Source of the DNA: Kingdonia uniflora
Taxonomy: Eukaryota; Streptophyta; Magnoliopsida; Ranunculales; Circaeasteraceae
DNA length: 64,000 bases
Assembly (NCBI GenBank): GCA_014058105.1
Contig: JACGCM010000674.1
Coordinates: forward strand, 372,001-436,000
Direction of reading: 5' to 3'
The translations under genes were made by a program, and so were the position numbers. Positions 20,990-33,480 of the stretch are shown one piece after another; the stretch's first letter is position 1; each line of letters opens with the position of its first letter. The notes under the pieces are model-generated. The model searched no databases. It worked only from the letters and a program-made list of their open reading frames with translations, and was not told the DNA's origin.

Positions 20990-22460
20990 GGAAATTACTC
21001 GAATAGGTTTAGATCAAGGGATAGACCCCTACAGGTTGGGTAAAGGTTCCTCAACTATAGTCATAAGGCTGAACGGTCCTTTGTCCATTTTGTCGTTCAC
21101 CACATACCGTCCTTCCAAATATTCGGCTAGCTTGCCAGTATTGTGTAGTTTTGAAGAGGGGGTGACTCGACGAAGTTCTAAATCGCCTATATCGAAACTT
21201 TGTAGTCGAACCCTCTTATAATATGATTTTTGGAGATATATCTAGTAATGCCTGAGGTTAGCTAAGGCTGGGTCTCTGGTTTCATTGATCCATAGCATAT
21301 TGTATCCAAGTTCGAACTCATTGTCTTCATCCGGGAGGTCAGGGTCGCGTGTTGAGAATTTAAATTGAGTTGGTAAGACTGTTTCGGTACCAAAAGCTAA
21401 GAGGAAAGGAGTACAACCCGTCACTTTGCTTGGTATGGTATGCTAAGCCCAGAGTACAAACCTTCTACTCGACTATATTTTATTGATGGCTTTAACCTGA
21501 CCATTCCCTTGTGGGTAATACGGTATGGATAGAGAGAGGATAATATTGTATTTTTTTGAGGAATGTTCGAACCTTGTTTCCTACGAATTGTGTGATGTTG
21601 TCGCATCGAATTATTTATGGGCAGTCGAAGTGTGTGATTATATTTTCCCTGAGGAATTTAGTGACTTCTTCTTCCCATGTTTAACATAATGGCACGGCTT
21701 CAAACCATTTAGTAAAATAATTTGTGGCGACTAGGATGTGTTATCTACTTCCCAAAGCCTTGGGGAAAGGGCCCACCAGATGGATGACCCATATCTTAAA
21801 TAGCCAAGCAACTTGGCTACAATGGAATTCTTGGGGGGGGGGGGGGGGCTTCAAATTTTATGGCGTGATGCTTGCATTTGTCACTGTACTTTGCATACTC
21901 ATTGGCTTATATCTTCATATTTGGCCAGAACAAACACTGTGTGATTGCTCGGAGAACTATTGATTGGCCAGCAGTGTGGGAGCCACAGTTTCCTTCGTGG
22001 AGCTCTGTAGTGATGGTAACAGCTTCGGGTTGAGAAATACATCGGAGTTATACGCCATTTGGTGATTTACGATATAAGATGCCCTTGAAAAATGGTGTAC
22101 CATCGGTAGTTTTCCAATAAAGATCGTCTGGCTTTGAGGTCCTCGAGTACGATGGCATTGTTGAAGATTGTCTGGCGAGGAAAGGTGCGTACCAGTCTTT
22201 GGGAACGAGACTCAAGATCGCCCCCAATATTGATGGCATTGAAATCCATCTGATCGATAGTTGGGCATTCAAGTACTTCGATACTGAGTTTTGAGGTTCG
22301 GACTGGCCTAACATGGCTGTAGGCGAGGGTATCAACATGTCAGTTTTGTCCTCAAGGGTAATGTGTGATCGATGATTTTTTAGGGAAACGATCCATGCGC
22401 TGGCAGACGAGTACTGCATACTCAGCCATGCCACCTTTTGCTTGGTTCTCATTGGTATAT
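20990..22460 (-). pseudogene. Tat-C integrase and second RNase H (broken)
   Basis: The archaeal-type RNase H is clear at 22597-22352 (KCTNNEAEYEALIHGLDL, FTNSQLIQQQY, RQRMDRFPKKSSITHY). Integrase follows in pieces: a zinc-finger region near 22080-21960, a core near 21800-21430, and the C-terminal block MTGCTPFLLAFGTETVLPTQ and STRDPDLPDEDNEFELGYN (21424-21242). A run of 16 G (21833-21848) sits in the core and disrupts it. Confidence 0.75.
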
Positions 22461-22699
22461 TGCTGTTGGATGAGCTGTGAGTTGGTGAATACGGCTAGTT
22501 TAGTGACACCAAGTTCGAGGGCTAGATCAAGACCATGTATTAAAGCTTCGTATTCGGCCTCGTTGTTGGTACATTTAAAGTTTAACTTGATGGCCATTTC
22601 GATTCGGCCGTTTGATGGTATGATAAAGATGATTCCTATCCCAAAACCGTTTGTTCCTGCAGATCGGTCAGTAAAGAGACGCCAACCTGTCTTTGGGTT

Positions 22700-24010
22700 C
22701 TAGGGGTAATTTTGCTATGGTTGATCTTTGGGTAGGTTATCTTTGTGTTATTCCCACTCGATGTCTTCGACCAGGAAGTTGGCTAGGAAATTGGTGACTA
22801 CCTGACCCTTATGGGATACTTGTTTCTCGAAAGTTATATTGTGTTTACCAAGGTAGACGGATCATTGCTGGACCTGTCGAAATATATCTTTCTTTGTGAG
22901 GATTTTGCGAAGGGGGTAGCTGCTGATGACACAGATATGGTGTGCTTGGAAGTAGGGTTTCAGCTTTCGAGAAGTGTAAACGAGTGTATGGAGAAGTCTT
23001 TCAAGCTTACTATATCGCATTTCGGCTGGTGTTAGAGTTTTGCTGATGAAGTAGACAATTTTTTTGATGCCCGCTTCTGTAAGGATAAGGACCGAGCTGA
23101 TAGACTTATCGGTGACTGCTAGATACAGAGAAAGCATTTCGTCTACGACTATGGTACTCATGACAGTAGGTTGACCAAGTTATGTTTTCAGTTCGAGAAA
23201 AACTTGCTCATATTCGGGTGTCCAATTAAGTTTGGGGTTTTATTTCTTTGCCTTTTGGGTGCTTGTCCGCGCAGAAGTGAGAATAACCAGGCACATCGAT
23301 TAGAGGATTTTGAAATTAAGAGGTTAAGGGCCGCTATTTTTCTACTACCTTCTGGATATCTTTCTTAGTTCAGGGAGAAGGCATATCAACGAGGGCTTGA
23401 ATTTAGGTGGGGTCTATCTCGATGCCTCGTTTGCTAATGAGGTGACTGAGGAATTTGCCGGAGGAGACACCAAATTGGAATTTGTATGGGTTTAATTTCT
23501 TGTTGTATGATTGAAGGATTGAGAAGACTTTGGTCAGGTCTTGTATATGGGTATGTTTGTAGAGGCTTTTGTAAAGCATATCATCGATGTAAACTTTGAC
23601 TGACTTACCAAGCAACGGTTTGAACATGGTAGTAACATGGCACTGGTAAGTAACACCCACGTTTTTTAGCCCGAAGGGCGTCACGTTAAAATAGTAAAGC
23701 CCTTGTTCGGTGATAAAATAGTTTTAAGTTGATCGTCAGGTAGGAGGGTTACCTGATTGTAACCCGAAGTTGTAATTATCATGGATAGGCGTTCATGGCC
23801 AGTTGTGGCATTGAGAAGAACTGAAATGCTCGGGAGAGGGAAGCAATCTTTCGGTGCGTTCTTGTTATGATAAGTAAAGTCAACACAGATTCGAATCGTG
23901 CAATTCTTTTTTAAGGACAACGACGATGTTCAAAATCCAATTGGCGTACTTAACTTAGCTTATAAAACTGGCAGCTAGGAGTTTATCGACCTCAAGGTTT
24001 ACTGTGTCTC
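22700..24010 (-). pseudogene. Tat-C reverse transcriptase and RNase H (broken)
   Basis: RT blocks: CTIRICVDFTYHNK and PLPSISVLLNATTGHE (23920-23681), then MTPFGLKNVGVTYQ and VYIDDMLYKSLYK with the catalytic YIDD, and GKFLSHLISKRGIEIDPT (23684-23403). RNase H: VYFISKTLTPAEMRYSKLE and LVYTSRKLKPYFQ (23161-22862). The active-site DD is present but the frame is broken between blocks. Confidence 0.82.
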
Positions 24011-24299
24011 AAATCCTTATGGACAATGTAAGTTTCTTCTTTTTGACGGCCGTAATTTGGGGATAAGGTCGAGGCGGTGGTAGACCAGGGTGGGGTCGAC
24101 GCCGGGCATTTCGTGGAAAGTCTAGGCAAATACATCTTTATTGGATTAAAGGAAAGTGATCTGTTGGAGTTTTTTGTGGGCATCCATGAAACTGCCAATA
24201 AATGTACTTCGACCAGGGCCATCAAGTTTGATGTAAACTGTAGGTTTGACGGGTGTAGGGTTGGTAGAGGAGGTAAAAAGATTGGGGAGAGTGATGTGC

Positions 24300-26200
24300 A
24301 GTAATTGTAATGGCTATACCTGTTTCTTGGTAATGTCGATTTTGGGATGTTTGCAGGACTGAGCTAATCTCTGTGAGCCATTCATGTCTCGCGTACTACA
24401 TGGGGTAGTGAAACGCAATGTTTGATGGTAGGTCGAAGGTATGGCCGTCATAGCATGATGCCAATCACAAACTAGAATGCCGAGGTATTCGAACTTCTTA
24501 TCAATGACTAGGAAATTGGTTTGAAGGGTTAAAGGGCCAGTGGTGACAGGAAGACTGAGTCAGCTGATGGCAACCTCTGTTTTGCCGTGGAAATATTTTA
24601 GTTTGACGTTTGCTAGTATGCTCAGCTCAGTCTTTTGCATGTCTCGAACTGTCTAAAGGAAAAGTATATCGGCCGCACTGCTAGTATCGAGGAGCATCGT
24701 GTGGAGATCGAGGTGCTCGACCTTAATCATGATGAATAAAGGGTCTGAATGGGTGAAACAAACATGGGAGATGTCACAGTTGATGAAGGATATACCGTCA
24801 GGTCGTGGGTGATGGCTTGATTCGGGTAGGAGGACTGAAAGTTTTTGTTGGTTGGTAAGTTTACAACACTCTTTGACCCGCTTCCATTTGCTTCGAGTGT
24901 GGCCACTATCGATGATGTTAACTTTTATTATATGGGCTTAAAAGATATGTACTTCGGCAGGTCTGGCATTCGGATTGGGCCGGGACTTGACGTACGACCC
25001 GTCAAGGTAACCAAGAAGGTCGACGACATAATTGTGCAAACGGCTGGCTTTGAGGATCATTTCAAGTAAATGTTACAGCGTATAACACTTATTGGTGGGA
25101 TGACAGTTGTATTTGTGGTTATGGTAGTAGGGCTCATCCTTCCTGACTTTGACGGGGAATGGAGTTCACCAGATAGGGTCGGCCTGGATGAGTGCGAGGA
25201 GGGTACTGATAGGAGTAGTAAGTTTGGGTAGAACAGACATGGGGCACTTTTTACGAGGATCAGGGGATTGAGTATCAAAGTGGGGGCGTTTACGGTTGTC
25301 AGTCTCTTTCAAAATGGGAGCAACCATGGCTATGTTTGGTGGTCGAGTTGTGGGTGGTGGAGGCTTGTCCCGGACGATTAGTTTCATGGAGACATTCGAG
25401 GTCGATGTATTCATTAACTTTGGATAGCATCTCTTTGAGGGTTTGGGGATTCTGGAGGATGATATACTCTTTAACGCGATTGTGGTCGGGTAGGGTGTTT
25501 GAGTAGGCTAGGATAGCGTTCGCAGAATCGTGGTTCTCAACTTTGCGCAATTCATCGAGGAAATGCTTGGTGAAGTTCTCGAGTGTTTCTATGAGTATTT
25601 TTCGATAGATGAAAAGGTCATTTACTCAGACTTCACGATCTTTATTGAAAGCAAAATAAGATATGAATAAGTTTGATTGTTGTTCGAAGCTTCAAATTGA
25701 CCCATTAGGGAGGTTGTGGTACCACTTGAGAGGGTTGTAGGTAACACTGGTAAGAAACATGTGATACAAGATTCGATTTGTTGTGGAGTACAGGCTTAAT
25801 GCATTCTGGATCTTAAAGACGTGGAATTGTGGCTTGGTGCTGCAGAATTTGCAGGTTTTAGGGGTATGGAAGTTAAGAGGCACCTCGAGAGCAAGGAGCA
25901 TCGGGCAAATTGGGTTATTGAGCCACCTCCACAAGTTCGGGGTAGGGCTAGTACTGTTACGAATGGCGACATGTATTTTTTGGTCGAGCTCTTGCTGGGC
26001 GAGGTAGGCTGGTCGAGAGGAAAAGCGCTGAGGTCGCGAGTGGTAGGTCTGTTCGCAAGCGGTATGCTCGGCACTGCGTTCTCCTAGGCGTTCCCAGGCA
26101 GGGCTCTTTTTGGGATGCCATAAGGTTCGAAGGGTGAATTTAGACGAATCCTCAGTAATGGGGACACCGATATGGATCAAACAAGTGGGCATAGCTGTAA
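24300..26200 (-). pseudogene. Tat-C gag and protease (broken)
   Basis: Gag: NFHTPKTCKFCSTKPQFHVF and PLKWYHNLPNGSI (about 25870-25692), then ILAYSNTLPDHNRVKEYI and LSKVNEYIDLE (25550-25299). A basic linker and Cys/His region follow near 25280-25057. The protease motif lies near 24700 (LHTMLLDTSSAADI-like, so the DTG is altered), followed by FLVIDKKFEYLGIL near 24500. The order matches Tat-B. Confidence 0.7.
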
Positions 26201-26622
26201 GGGCACCATCAGCGACAAGGTGGACCAGAGGTACTTTGGTGTAGCGGTGGGGGCCGAGGCACGCACGGGCTAAAAAGCATGAGGGGGCGGGGGCCTAAAA
26301 ATTCATAGGGGCGTCCTGGGTTTGTATTTGCTAAAGTTCGCAAACCGTGTGGGGAAACTTGTTAAGGGCTCGGTATTATCTATCATTGCCGTCTAAATGG
26401 CACTGCTATGTAGACTCGAGCACTTGCCGGCGATCCTCTTGCTCAAGGCGAAGCTGGTAAGTGTGGCGCTCTTCTGCCTAAGAAAATTGTTGGCATATGT
26501 GGGCTAGATGGGCGGCGATGCCATCGGTGGTGTTTGAACAATGGGTGGGGGCCATTGGATATGGCGATAGGGTGAAAGAAAAAGGGATTAGAGGTGGTGG
26601 GTATAACACAAACGTCGCCAAA

Positions 26623-27334
26623 TGTAGGGGCGCGATTTCATAGAGGTGAGTTCACACACTTACACCGTGGGGGTTTTAGATTTGAATAGAGGCCTTAACA
26701 AATATATATATCAGAAATAATCACTGTACTAACATACTTACGTGGAGTCCATGAATTGGTATTCTCCACGACATCTAGCGAGGATTTGAATGGATGATTA
26801 TATATATAGGGTTACAGTTCGAATCATGTAAAACTCGAAAGTGCTCGAAGGTGATTGATATTGGGGAGGTTTGGGCTGAGTTTTTCTAACCTCTTTCATG
26901 ATGTCTCTCCTTTCCTATTTACAGGAGATAGGAAAGGATGAGTCGTCATGCGAAGTCATATTACTTCTATACACTTTTGGGGCAGCTATCCTGTATGTAA
27001 GGTTGTTCTAACATTGTAGCTATCTGGCAGCTTGTTTCACTGTATTATCTAGTAAGCTGGCTGTCAGGTCTGTCTACTTTTGACCATGTATTAAATGGTC
27101 AAAGTCCTTTTGAAGCCCGTACTGGGCTCTGGATGCTGACCGACTGTCCTTCGGCTTCGACTATCGCGGTAAGCATTGACGTGGCCTTCGAGTATTCGGT
27201 TAGTCTCGAAAGGCTTCAGGTAGATCCTATGTCTGGCTATTTTATTGGTTCCTTGGGATTTGATTATCTGGTAGGCTTCGATGTAGCCTTGTAGTGTTCG
27301 ACTAGTCTTGGAAGGCTCCGAGTAGGCTACTACA
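26623..27334 (-). repeat. 5' LTR of Tat-C
   Basis: 712 bp. Read leftwards it starts TGTAGTAGCCTACTCGG and ends GCGCCCCTACA. It resembles the Tat-D LTR most closely (shared GATTTCATAGAGG). The TATA region near 26918 reads CTGTAAATAG, a degraded version of CTATAAATAG. Confidence 0.82.
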
Positions 27335-27489
27335 ATTTATTCATGATGCACGATGAAAAGATATAGATACAATTAAAAAAAATCCCAGGATATTTCACGA
27401 ATAGTATCTGATTTATAAAAAATAGGAATAGAATTTAGACAATAAATTATTTCTGACAAAAATTGGAAATTTTTCAACATTACTTTTTA

Positions 27490-27765
27490 TATTCCATAAA
27501 CTACCCTAGGGAAGGCAGAAAAACTAGCTTATGGCTTAACCAATGGCACCCCACATGCAGGCTCATAAGTAGATTTCCTGCCCAATTTACTTATAAATCA
27601 AATATTAATAAAAGGGCTACTGTGAGTAACTTTATCCAGAATTGTCAATGGACTATCCCTAATAGTTTTTTTTACTCTATTAATGATATTACTAGCAGAC
27701 TTGATGAGGTAGAAATTTAATATGGCCACTCTGATGATATTTTCTGGAGAGTGAGCTTATAACGC
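27490..27765 (+). pseudogene. LINE reverse-transcriptase C-terminal fragment
   Basis: YPREGRKTSLWLNQWHPTC followed by SNFIQNCQWTIPNS, and after a stop YGHSDDIFWRVS. The GxGxxTSLWxDxWHP pattern marks the zinc-binding region at the end of plant non-LTR retrotransposon (LINE) reverse transcriptases. Only about 90 codons are left and no RT core is seen. Confidence 0.6.
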
Positions 27766-28965
27766 CTTAACTGGTAAACCAGCCAATACGCCACAAGTAT
27801 ATTAGACTAACGCGCCAAAAGCCTAATATACAGAGGAAAAGTCTTACACAAAATTCGGCAATACTTTCCCTAAAAATCGAACTTCTAAAATTCTTACCTG
27901 TAAGAAAACCTACAAAATTTGTATGGCACACAAGTGAAAAATATAATTCCTCGGTTCAGGAGCGTTTGGCAAGTATACGCACAACATGTTCCCAATTCCT
28001 AAGATTATAAGTTTCACACAATCGCACGACTTCATTAAACCGCTTGAGAATGCCTTTGATGCCATTCTATCTGTAATGTACGGGAAAACGGGGGGGGGGG
28101 GGGGGGGGGGGGGTCAACATATACAATATGTTATTAAGTAATAGAGTTATATAGAAATCAAGATAGGTGCTATCAATACTACCAACATAGAGTAAAATAT
28201 CAATGTCATATGTCTATAGTTCAAAATTTTATAATAAGTATCAAATGTAACATTATGATCATAATCAGTTAAATGACAAATGTTAGTGTGTTCTACAACT
28301 AAAAGATTCCAAGTCTGACTAAACTTGTTCTAGTGCAGCTATTATGTTTTAGTGGAATGTACCGTTGTTCATAGATAAGATGACTAAAGCTCGCCAGGAT
28401 ATGTACGACCTCTCCCCTTCGGGCGCATACATTAAAGGGCCCGAGGTCTGGGGACTTTCTCTTTGACTTATTGACAAACAGTAGAGAGTCGAGGTAAAGA
28501 TAACTTCTTGAATCCATTATACTGTACCCACCGTTGAACTCAAGAGTATGAACGGCTGTTACAGTTGTTCTCAACCCACTCACAATCGCTCATGTCGCCA
28601 CTATTACAAGCAGGGGACCTCAATAATGATCTGATCGACATGATCTAGATGCACTAAGGGTTTTTAAATCCCTCAGATCCTCTGGTACTTCAAAGCATTT
28701 TGTGTACTTAGCCGTGCCTTGTACATCTATCTTGAATAACGATACATCCACTCCTTCTCTTGAGAACTCTACTTTGTTCCTTTATGACCTATTCCACAAG
28801 GGATGATAAGCAAACTTGTAAAGATTAGGTCATCTTATCACTTGGTCAGGTTATTTGTAAAGCATGCACATCATGGTTCAACTTATTATTTTACCGGTCT
28901 GAATTTTCAATTTTTATTATTAGTCTATATGGCCCCTAAATTCTTCTCAACTAAATAAACTTGTG
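27766..28965. other. Unassigned sequence with a 24-base G run
   Basis: AT-rich DNA with no coding match. A run of 24 G occupies 28090-28113. The stretch 28300-28965 resembles degraded retrotransposon flank but I cannot place it in a family. It continues, after the Athila-like insertion, at 35902. Confidence 0.4.
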
Positions 28966-28970
28966 CCAAT

Positions 28971-30091
28971 TGATAGACACGTAATATTTACGTGTACAGC
29001 TCCTAAATTTATATCTACCTAGTCATTTATTAAATAAATGTGATACTAATAGTGTTTTTGTTTGTATTTACAGAAATCGCTCATATGATAAACAAGTCAT
29101 ACATTTTTCCGGCTTTTAACGAAGAACTAGGGTGATGCACTCCAACAATGATTCTCATTTGAAGTTGTCAACCAAAGGCCCATCCATGGAAGCCCATTGA
29201 AGAGAATTAGATATAGATACTATTCTCATGAGTTATAATATCTATGCATGATTTTAGGCATTATTTAGGTGATTTTATATTAATGATGAAATTTAGTAAC
29301 CCTTCCTATACTCTATAAATAGGAGGGCAATTCCACCCATAAGGCATCATCTTGGAGAGTGTAAATATCTAGGTTTAATAAGCAATAAAGTTCTTGTTCT
29401 TCTCTTTTTTCTTGCCATTTACTTTTGTCGTAGTAATAGTAGTATGGCAATGATCAAAGGGATGATTAGCTAATCTTCTTAGCCAAGGCTAGAGAAAGCT
29501 CAACCCAATGTAGTCTTAGTATAGATTGTGTAGCTTAGTTAGAGTAATTACATTCTCTTTATCCGAGAATATTGTATATTTATATTTCTTCATCTTATGC
29601 TTGACCATAGCTAGGATTATGAGAAATAATAAATCTCCATAACCATCTTGTTGGACCATAACAAAAAAGGTTAGGAACATTGAGAATAGAACATAATCCA
29701 TAATTATCAACCAGACCATGGTTGAGTAAGTTGGTTTATGGGTAGTTCCCAATTGCTAAATCTATTGTATTTTTTGATATATTACATATGCCCGACCAAG
29801 GATATGCGATACGGGAACTCGTAATTTACTTTAATTATTTATGCTATCTAAATGGTTACAAATGGTAGAGTGGAATTAATGCCTTGGTTTTTACTCCAAT
29901 TTATCTTGTAATTTGTTTCGTTCTTCTTTTTATTTCAAAACCTACGCAAACTCGTTGTAATTGGATATAACTAGTAACTCGAAGTATAATTCACACTACA
30001 AGTCTCTTGGGATACGATCCCGCTTACCCTTGTACTTAACGGTACACCGTGCGCTTGCGGGTCTTTTAAGACGTCGGTTTATAATCGATCA
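28971..30091 (+). repeat. 5' LTR of the Athila-like element
   Basis: 1121 bp, TGATAGACACG to CGATCA. A TATA box (CTATAAATAGGAGG) is near 29313. The right part (29990-30080) has a run reading CTTGGGATACGATCC and GTGCGCTTGCGGG, conserved in the 3' LTR. Confidence 0.9.
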
Positions 30092-30097
30092 AGTTTT

Positions 30098-30115
30098 TTG
30101 CGCCGTTGCCGGGGA
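30098..30115 (+). other. Primer-binding site of the Athila-like element
   Basis: TTGCGCCGTTGCCGGGGA, one base different from TGGCGCCGTTGCCGGGGA, the site used by Athila elements. It lies 6 bases after the LTR. Confidence 0.8.
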
Positions 30116-31493
30116 CTTGCAAAGTTAGATTTTATTTTTGAGTTGTTTTATTTTAAGCCAATTTTCCTTTCTTGTTTTTATTTTTTATTTTTTATTTTTT
30201 TATTTTTTTTTGGATTTGGAATCAAAGTGATTGAGTGATTGGCTCAAACTTTCTTGGCACTACAGTAGCTGTAAAGTCTGTCCCTGAATGTTTCACCTTT
30301 TTGATCATCTATACTTTACAGTTGGGAAATAAGTTTTCTATGAAAGTTTTAGATAATTCAAAAGCCTTTTCGAATTACTATTGATCATATTTTTTACTGT
30401 TTAGTCGTTTGTGAGTTACAAACTTTTGAAAAAATAGAAAAAAACAGTCTCGGTAATGGACGCTGTGTTAATTAATCACTTGTTTTGAGTGCCAGGGAAG
30501 CTAAATTAAAGGAAACTTCCTTCTTAAATATTTTTCATTTTTGAATTATTATTCCAAATTGATATTATTTAATGCTCTCTCTCAAATGAGCTGAAAGATA
30601 TGTGCATTTGAAAATCAGGACATCATAGACTTCAATAAACTTGGAAATTGAATTAATATTGTTGTCGCAAGTTCACAAATCCTTTTTCTCTTGTTTTTCA
30701 GGATTGTCACCAAGTTAGAAACGAGACGGAAAATACGCAAAGCTAAAAGCATCATCAAATCCATCCTTCTTGTGCCCCCTAAGTGAAGGGGAATTTCCTT
30801 CTTTCGCCTCCTAAGTGAAGGGGCGGCCAGAGCTACACCGGAAAACACTTCCCGTAGACTGTTACTTCTTAAAACTTGACATCTAGAAATGGTACATATC
30901 TGCTCTGCCTCGGCATTAGGACATATAAAGTCGTGTGGACTGTGGAAATACACGCTGCTCTAATAAATTTTTGCTGTGGTTGGATTGACCTATTTTTGTG
31001 TTTAATATTCTTTTTCATTCCAACATTAGTAAAGGTAAAAACTATTAGAGACTTGCAGGATTTCATCACCCAAAAAGCTCTCCAACAAATGGGACCACCC
31101 ATTAGGGATACGAAGAAATTTGTATCACAGAAAAATTGAACGTCCCAGACCTCAACATAACTGTTAATAAAAAAGAGTAGAAAGATTCCCGCAGGATTTT
31201 ATTACCCAACGGATAGGTCTACCGGACCGGGGTACAAACACGGGTTCGTAGGATACAGCCCCAGCCTAGCGCTGTGAAATACTGCTTGTAGGTTTGCAAC
31301 GTCACCGTTCCGAGTGCTGAGGTACGATAAGGCGACTCGCTCGGGAGTGAGGACTGAACATCTACTTTAAGCTGGTACTAGCATAGTGATGCAGGGGAGT
31401 ATAGAAACCAAACCCATTTTTAACATAGAAGAATATAGGGGAGACCTAATTATTTCATCTAAAAAATGATGATGTGCTAGAGTTTAAGTTTGA
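30116..31493 (+). other. Long 5' leader of the Athila-like element
   Basis: About 1.4 kb without a supported gene. A T-rich run lies at 30170-30210. A related phrase, GCAGGATTTYATYACCCAA, occurs twice (31057 and 31192 region), suggesting a small diverged duplication. Confidence 0.5.
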
Positions 31494-31541
31494 TTGGTTG
31501 TTTATTGCGTTGGGTGTTGCTTTAATTTTAAAATTTCATAC

Positions 31542-32858
31542 ATGCAAGAACATTGGAATCCTTACAACTCACAATTCAACATCCCGCAACAACCTCAAAG
31601 TCGTTTTCAATCATGGGATCACCAAAATTCTCAATACGTGGAACCTTTCCAATTTTATTCATATATGCAGGCCCATCAATCCGTCTAGTCATCTAATCAG
31701 TTCCCACCCGATCTAGCTAAATCTTCTTTAGACGATACCCTTGCTCTCTTCATACAACAATCAATACAATTTTAGCAACAAATGATGCAATTCCAACAAC
31801 AGACATTGGTGAATCAAACTTCTACTACCCAATCTATCTCTAGATTAGAGACTCAGATAACTCAATTTTCAACTACGTGGAGTGAAATAGAGCATGAAAA
31901 ACTTCTAAGCAATGAAGAAGAACAATCTGAAGTAAAATCCCCTTGTGATTTAGAAATGGATGAATTCAAGCATAATCGATGAATGTTTTCTCCGTGGGGT
32001 GAATGGATACCATATTGCGAGACAAATTTAGAAGATGAAAATTTTATGGTCGAAGATCCTATATCACAAGAAGATCCTGAAGAAGCAGCTATCATGTCTA
32101 ATACATTTCTTTCTCAATCACCTCTAAATTCAACCCTTAGCATTCAACCACCGATGCCACCATCCATCATTTCATTTGTTAACCCAATAAATTATTTTGA
32201 GGAAACTATGACCGAGACTGAATATTTTTCCCTCTCCTCTAATGATTTTTCTGACGATGATGATGACGAGATAAAATATGAATATATGGAATCACCATCT
32301 TATTATACGATAATATGCGTGGAATTTGTAGATGATGATATTTGTACCAAGGTTAAAAAATTAGAATTTTCCGAACCTGTTGTAGATGTTATCAACTTGT
32401 CATTTCCTTCTCAGTCTCTTTATGAGACATCTCAGCCTTGCCTTGAGCTGCGTCCACCTGAAATAAATTATAATGCTGAAAACCAGTGGGTGGACGACCC
32501 TTCTTTACAGGATATACAACTATTATTGAGGGCTGATTATGTTTTGGTTACTCATTCACCAACTACACCTATACCTATGCCTACATCTCCATTTCACGAG
32601 CCTAATGGGAGTACCATGACCATAAATGATTTTGAGGACTTGTACAGAGATAATTCTTGTTGTATTTCTGTTAATGAATGTTTAAATTATTTTGAGGACT
32701 CGAATGATCCTGAGATTTCTGAAATGGTAGAATTATTAGCATCTGAAAATATGTTTCAACTTGGCCATGTCCCTAAGCCAATGAATATCCACGTCATTGG
32801 TCAGGATGAGTCCCTTGAGATAGGTTATGATTTGAGGCTCATAAATTTTAAATGTTAG
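31542..32858 (+). pseudogene. Single ORF of the Athila-like element (gag tail plus acidic protein, about 438 codons, three stops)
   Basis: One frame runs from MQEHWNPYNSQFNIPQQPQ to the stop at 32858, interrupted only at 31686 (TAG), 31773 (TAG) and 31980 (TGA). The start is Gln/Asn/Pro-rich, and QQQTLVNQTSTTQSISRLETQ resembles the tail of Athila gag proteins. After the third stop comes a 291-residue stretch (MFSPWGEWIPYCETNLEDE onwards), strongly acidic, with DDDDDE and repeated YFE/DDDI/EDL patches. This last part has no retroviral enzyme motif and I do not recognise it. A frame this long with so few stops suggests it was kept under selection until fairly recently. Confidence 0.6.
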
Positions 32859-32952
32859 TTAGAGTCAATTGTTTCCCGATCCCCACATCCGCAAATATGT
32901 TATATAGTTTTTCTTCTGCTAAAAGAAAACATATTTTTGAAAAATTATAATT

Positions 32953-33480
32953 TTGGGGATGCCTCACGGACTTGCTTTGTCAGAACCACCTATCCCATTT
33001 TTTTGGAATATCAACGATAACATGGGGGTTTTGAAAATTTTCAAAAAAAATATCTTTCCAGGAAAATCGAGTTTTGAATCTAGTACTTTTTCGGGGATGA
33101 ATACTTGTATACCAATCTTCTTATTTACATCAACATGTAGTAATCATATGATTGTATTAAAAATTCTAAAGGAAAATATGTTCCCTGGGTATGTATTTGC
33201 TTTCCCTTGGAGAAAATGGTTTTTCTTGATTTGTCTAAGATTTTTAACTTGGAATCATCAAATGATAGGCAAAATTTTAAGAAAAAATATTTTCCATTGA
33301 GAATTAGTTTTAAACTCTCCCTGGTTTTTACGGAATATATCTACCCAATTAAAGGCTAATATTAAGGATCACCACTGATGTCTTATCCGGTTTTTGAATG
33401 AGAATTTGCAATCAGGATAGTACTTCACCTTTTCAACTTCGTACCCTTCCAGTCATATTGAAAATTTTAAGTTTGGGGGT
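32953..33480 (+). repeat. Diverged internal repeats in the 3' part of the Athila-like element
   Basis: Three related blocks begin near 33022, 33148 and 33260, spaced about 126 and 115 bases. Read in one frame they give MGVLKIFKKNIFPG, MIVLKILKENMFPG and MIGKILRKNIFH. Whether the frame (32953-33300) is translated is unclear. A purine-rich AAGTTTGGGGGT at about 33468-33480 resembles an internal polypurine tract. Confidence 0.45.

Larger units (their letters stand above)
20973..27334 (-). mobile_element. Tat-C: Tat-lineage element, interrupted by Tat-A
   Basis: 5' LTR (26623-27334), primer site (26603-26620), gag, protease, RT, two RNase H domains and integrase, read leftwards, until the Tat-A LTR cuts in at 20972 within or just after the integrase C-terminus. 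The rest, including the 3' LTR, would lie left of the window. The LTR and proteins are close to Tat-B and Tat-D. Confidence 0.8.

Noticed and set aside
28299..28583. 94-codon minus-strand frame in unassigned DNA
   Set aside because: No recognisable motif, no flanking signals, and no relation to neighbouring elements.
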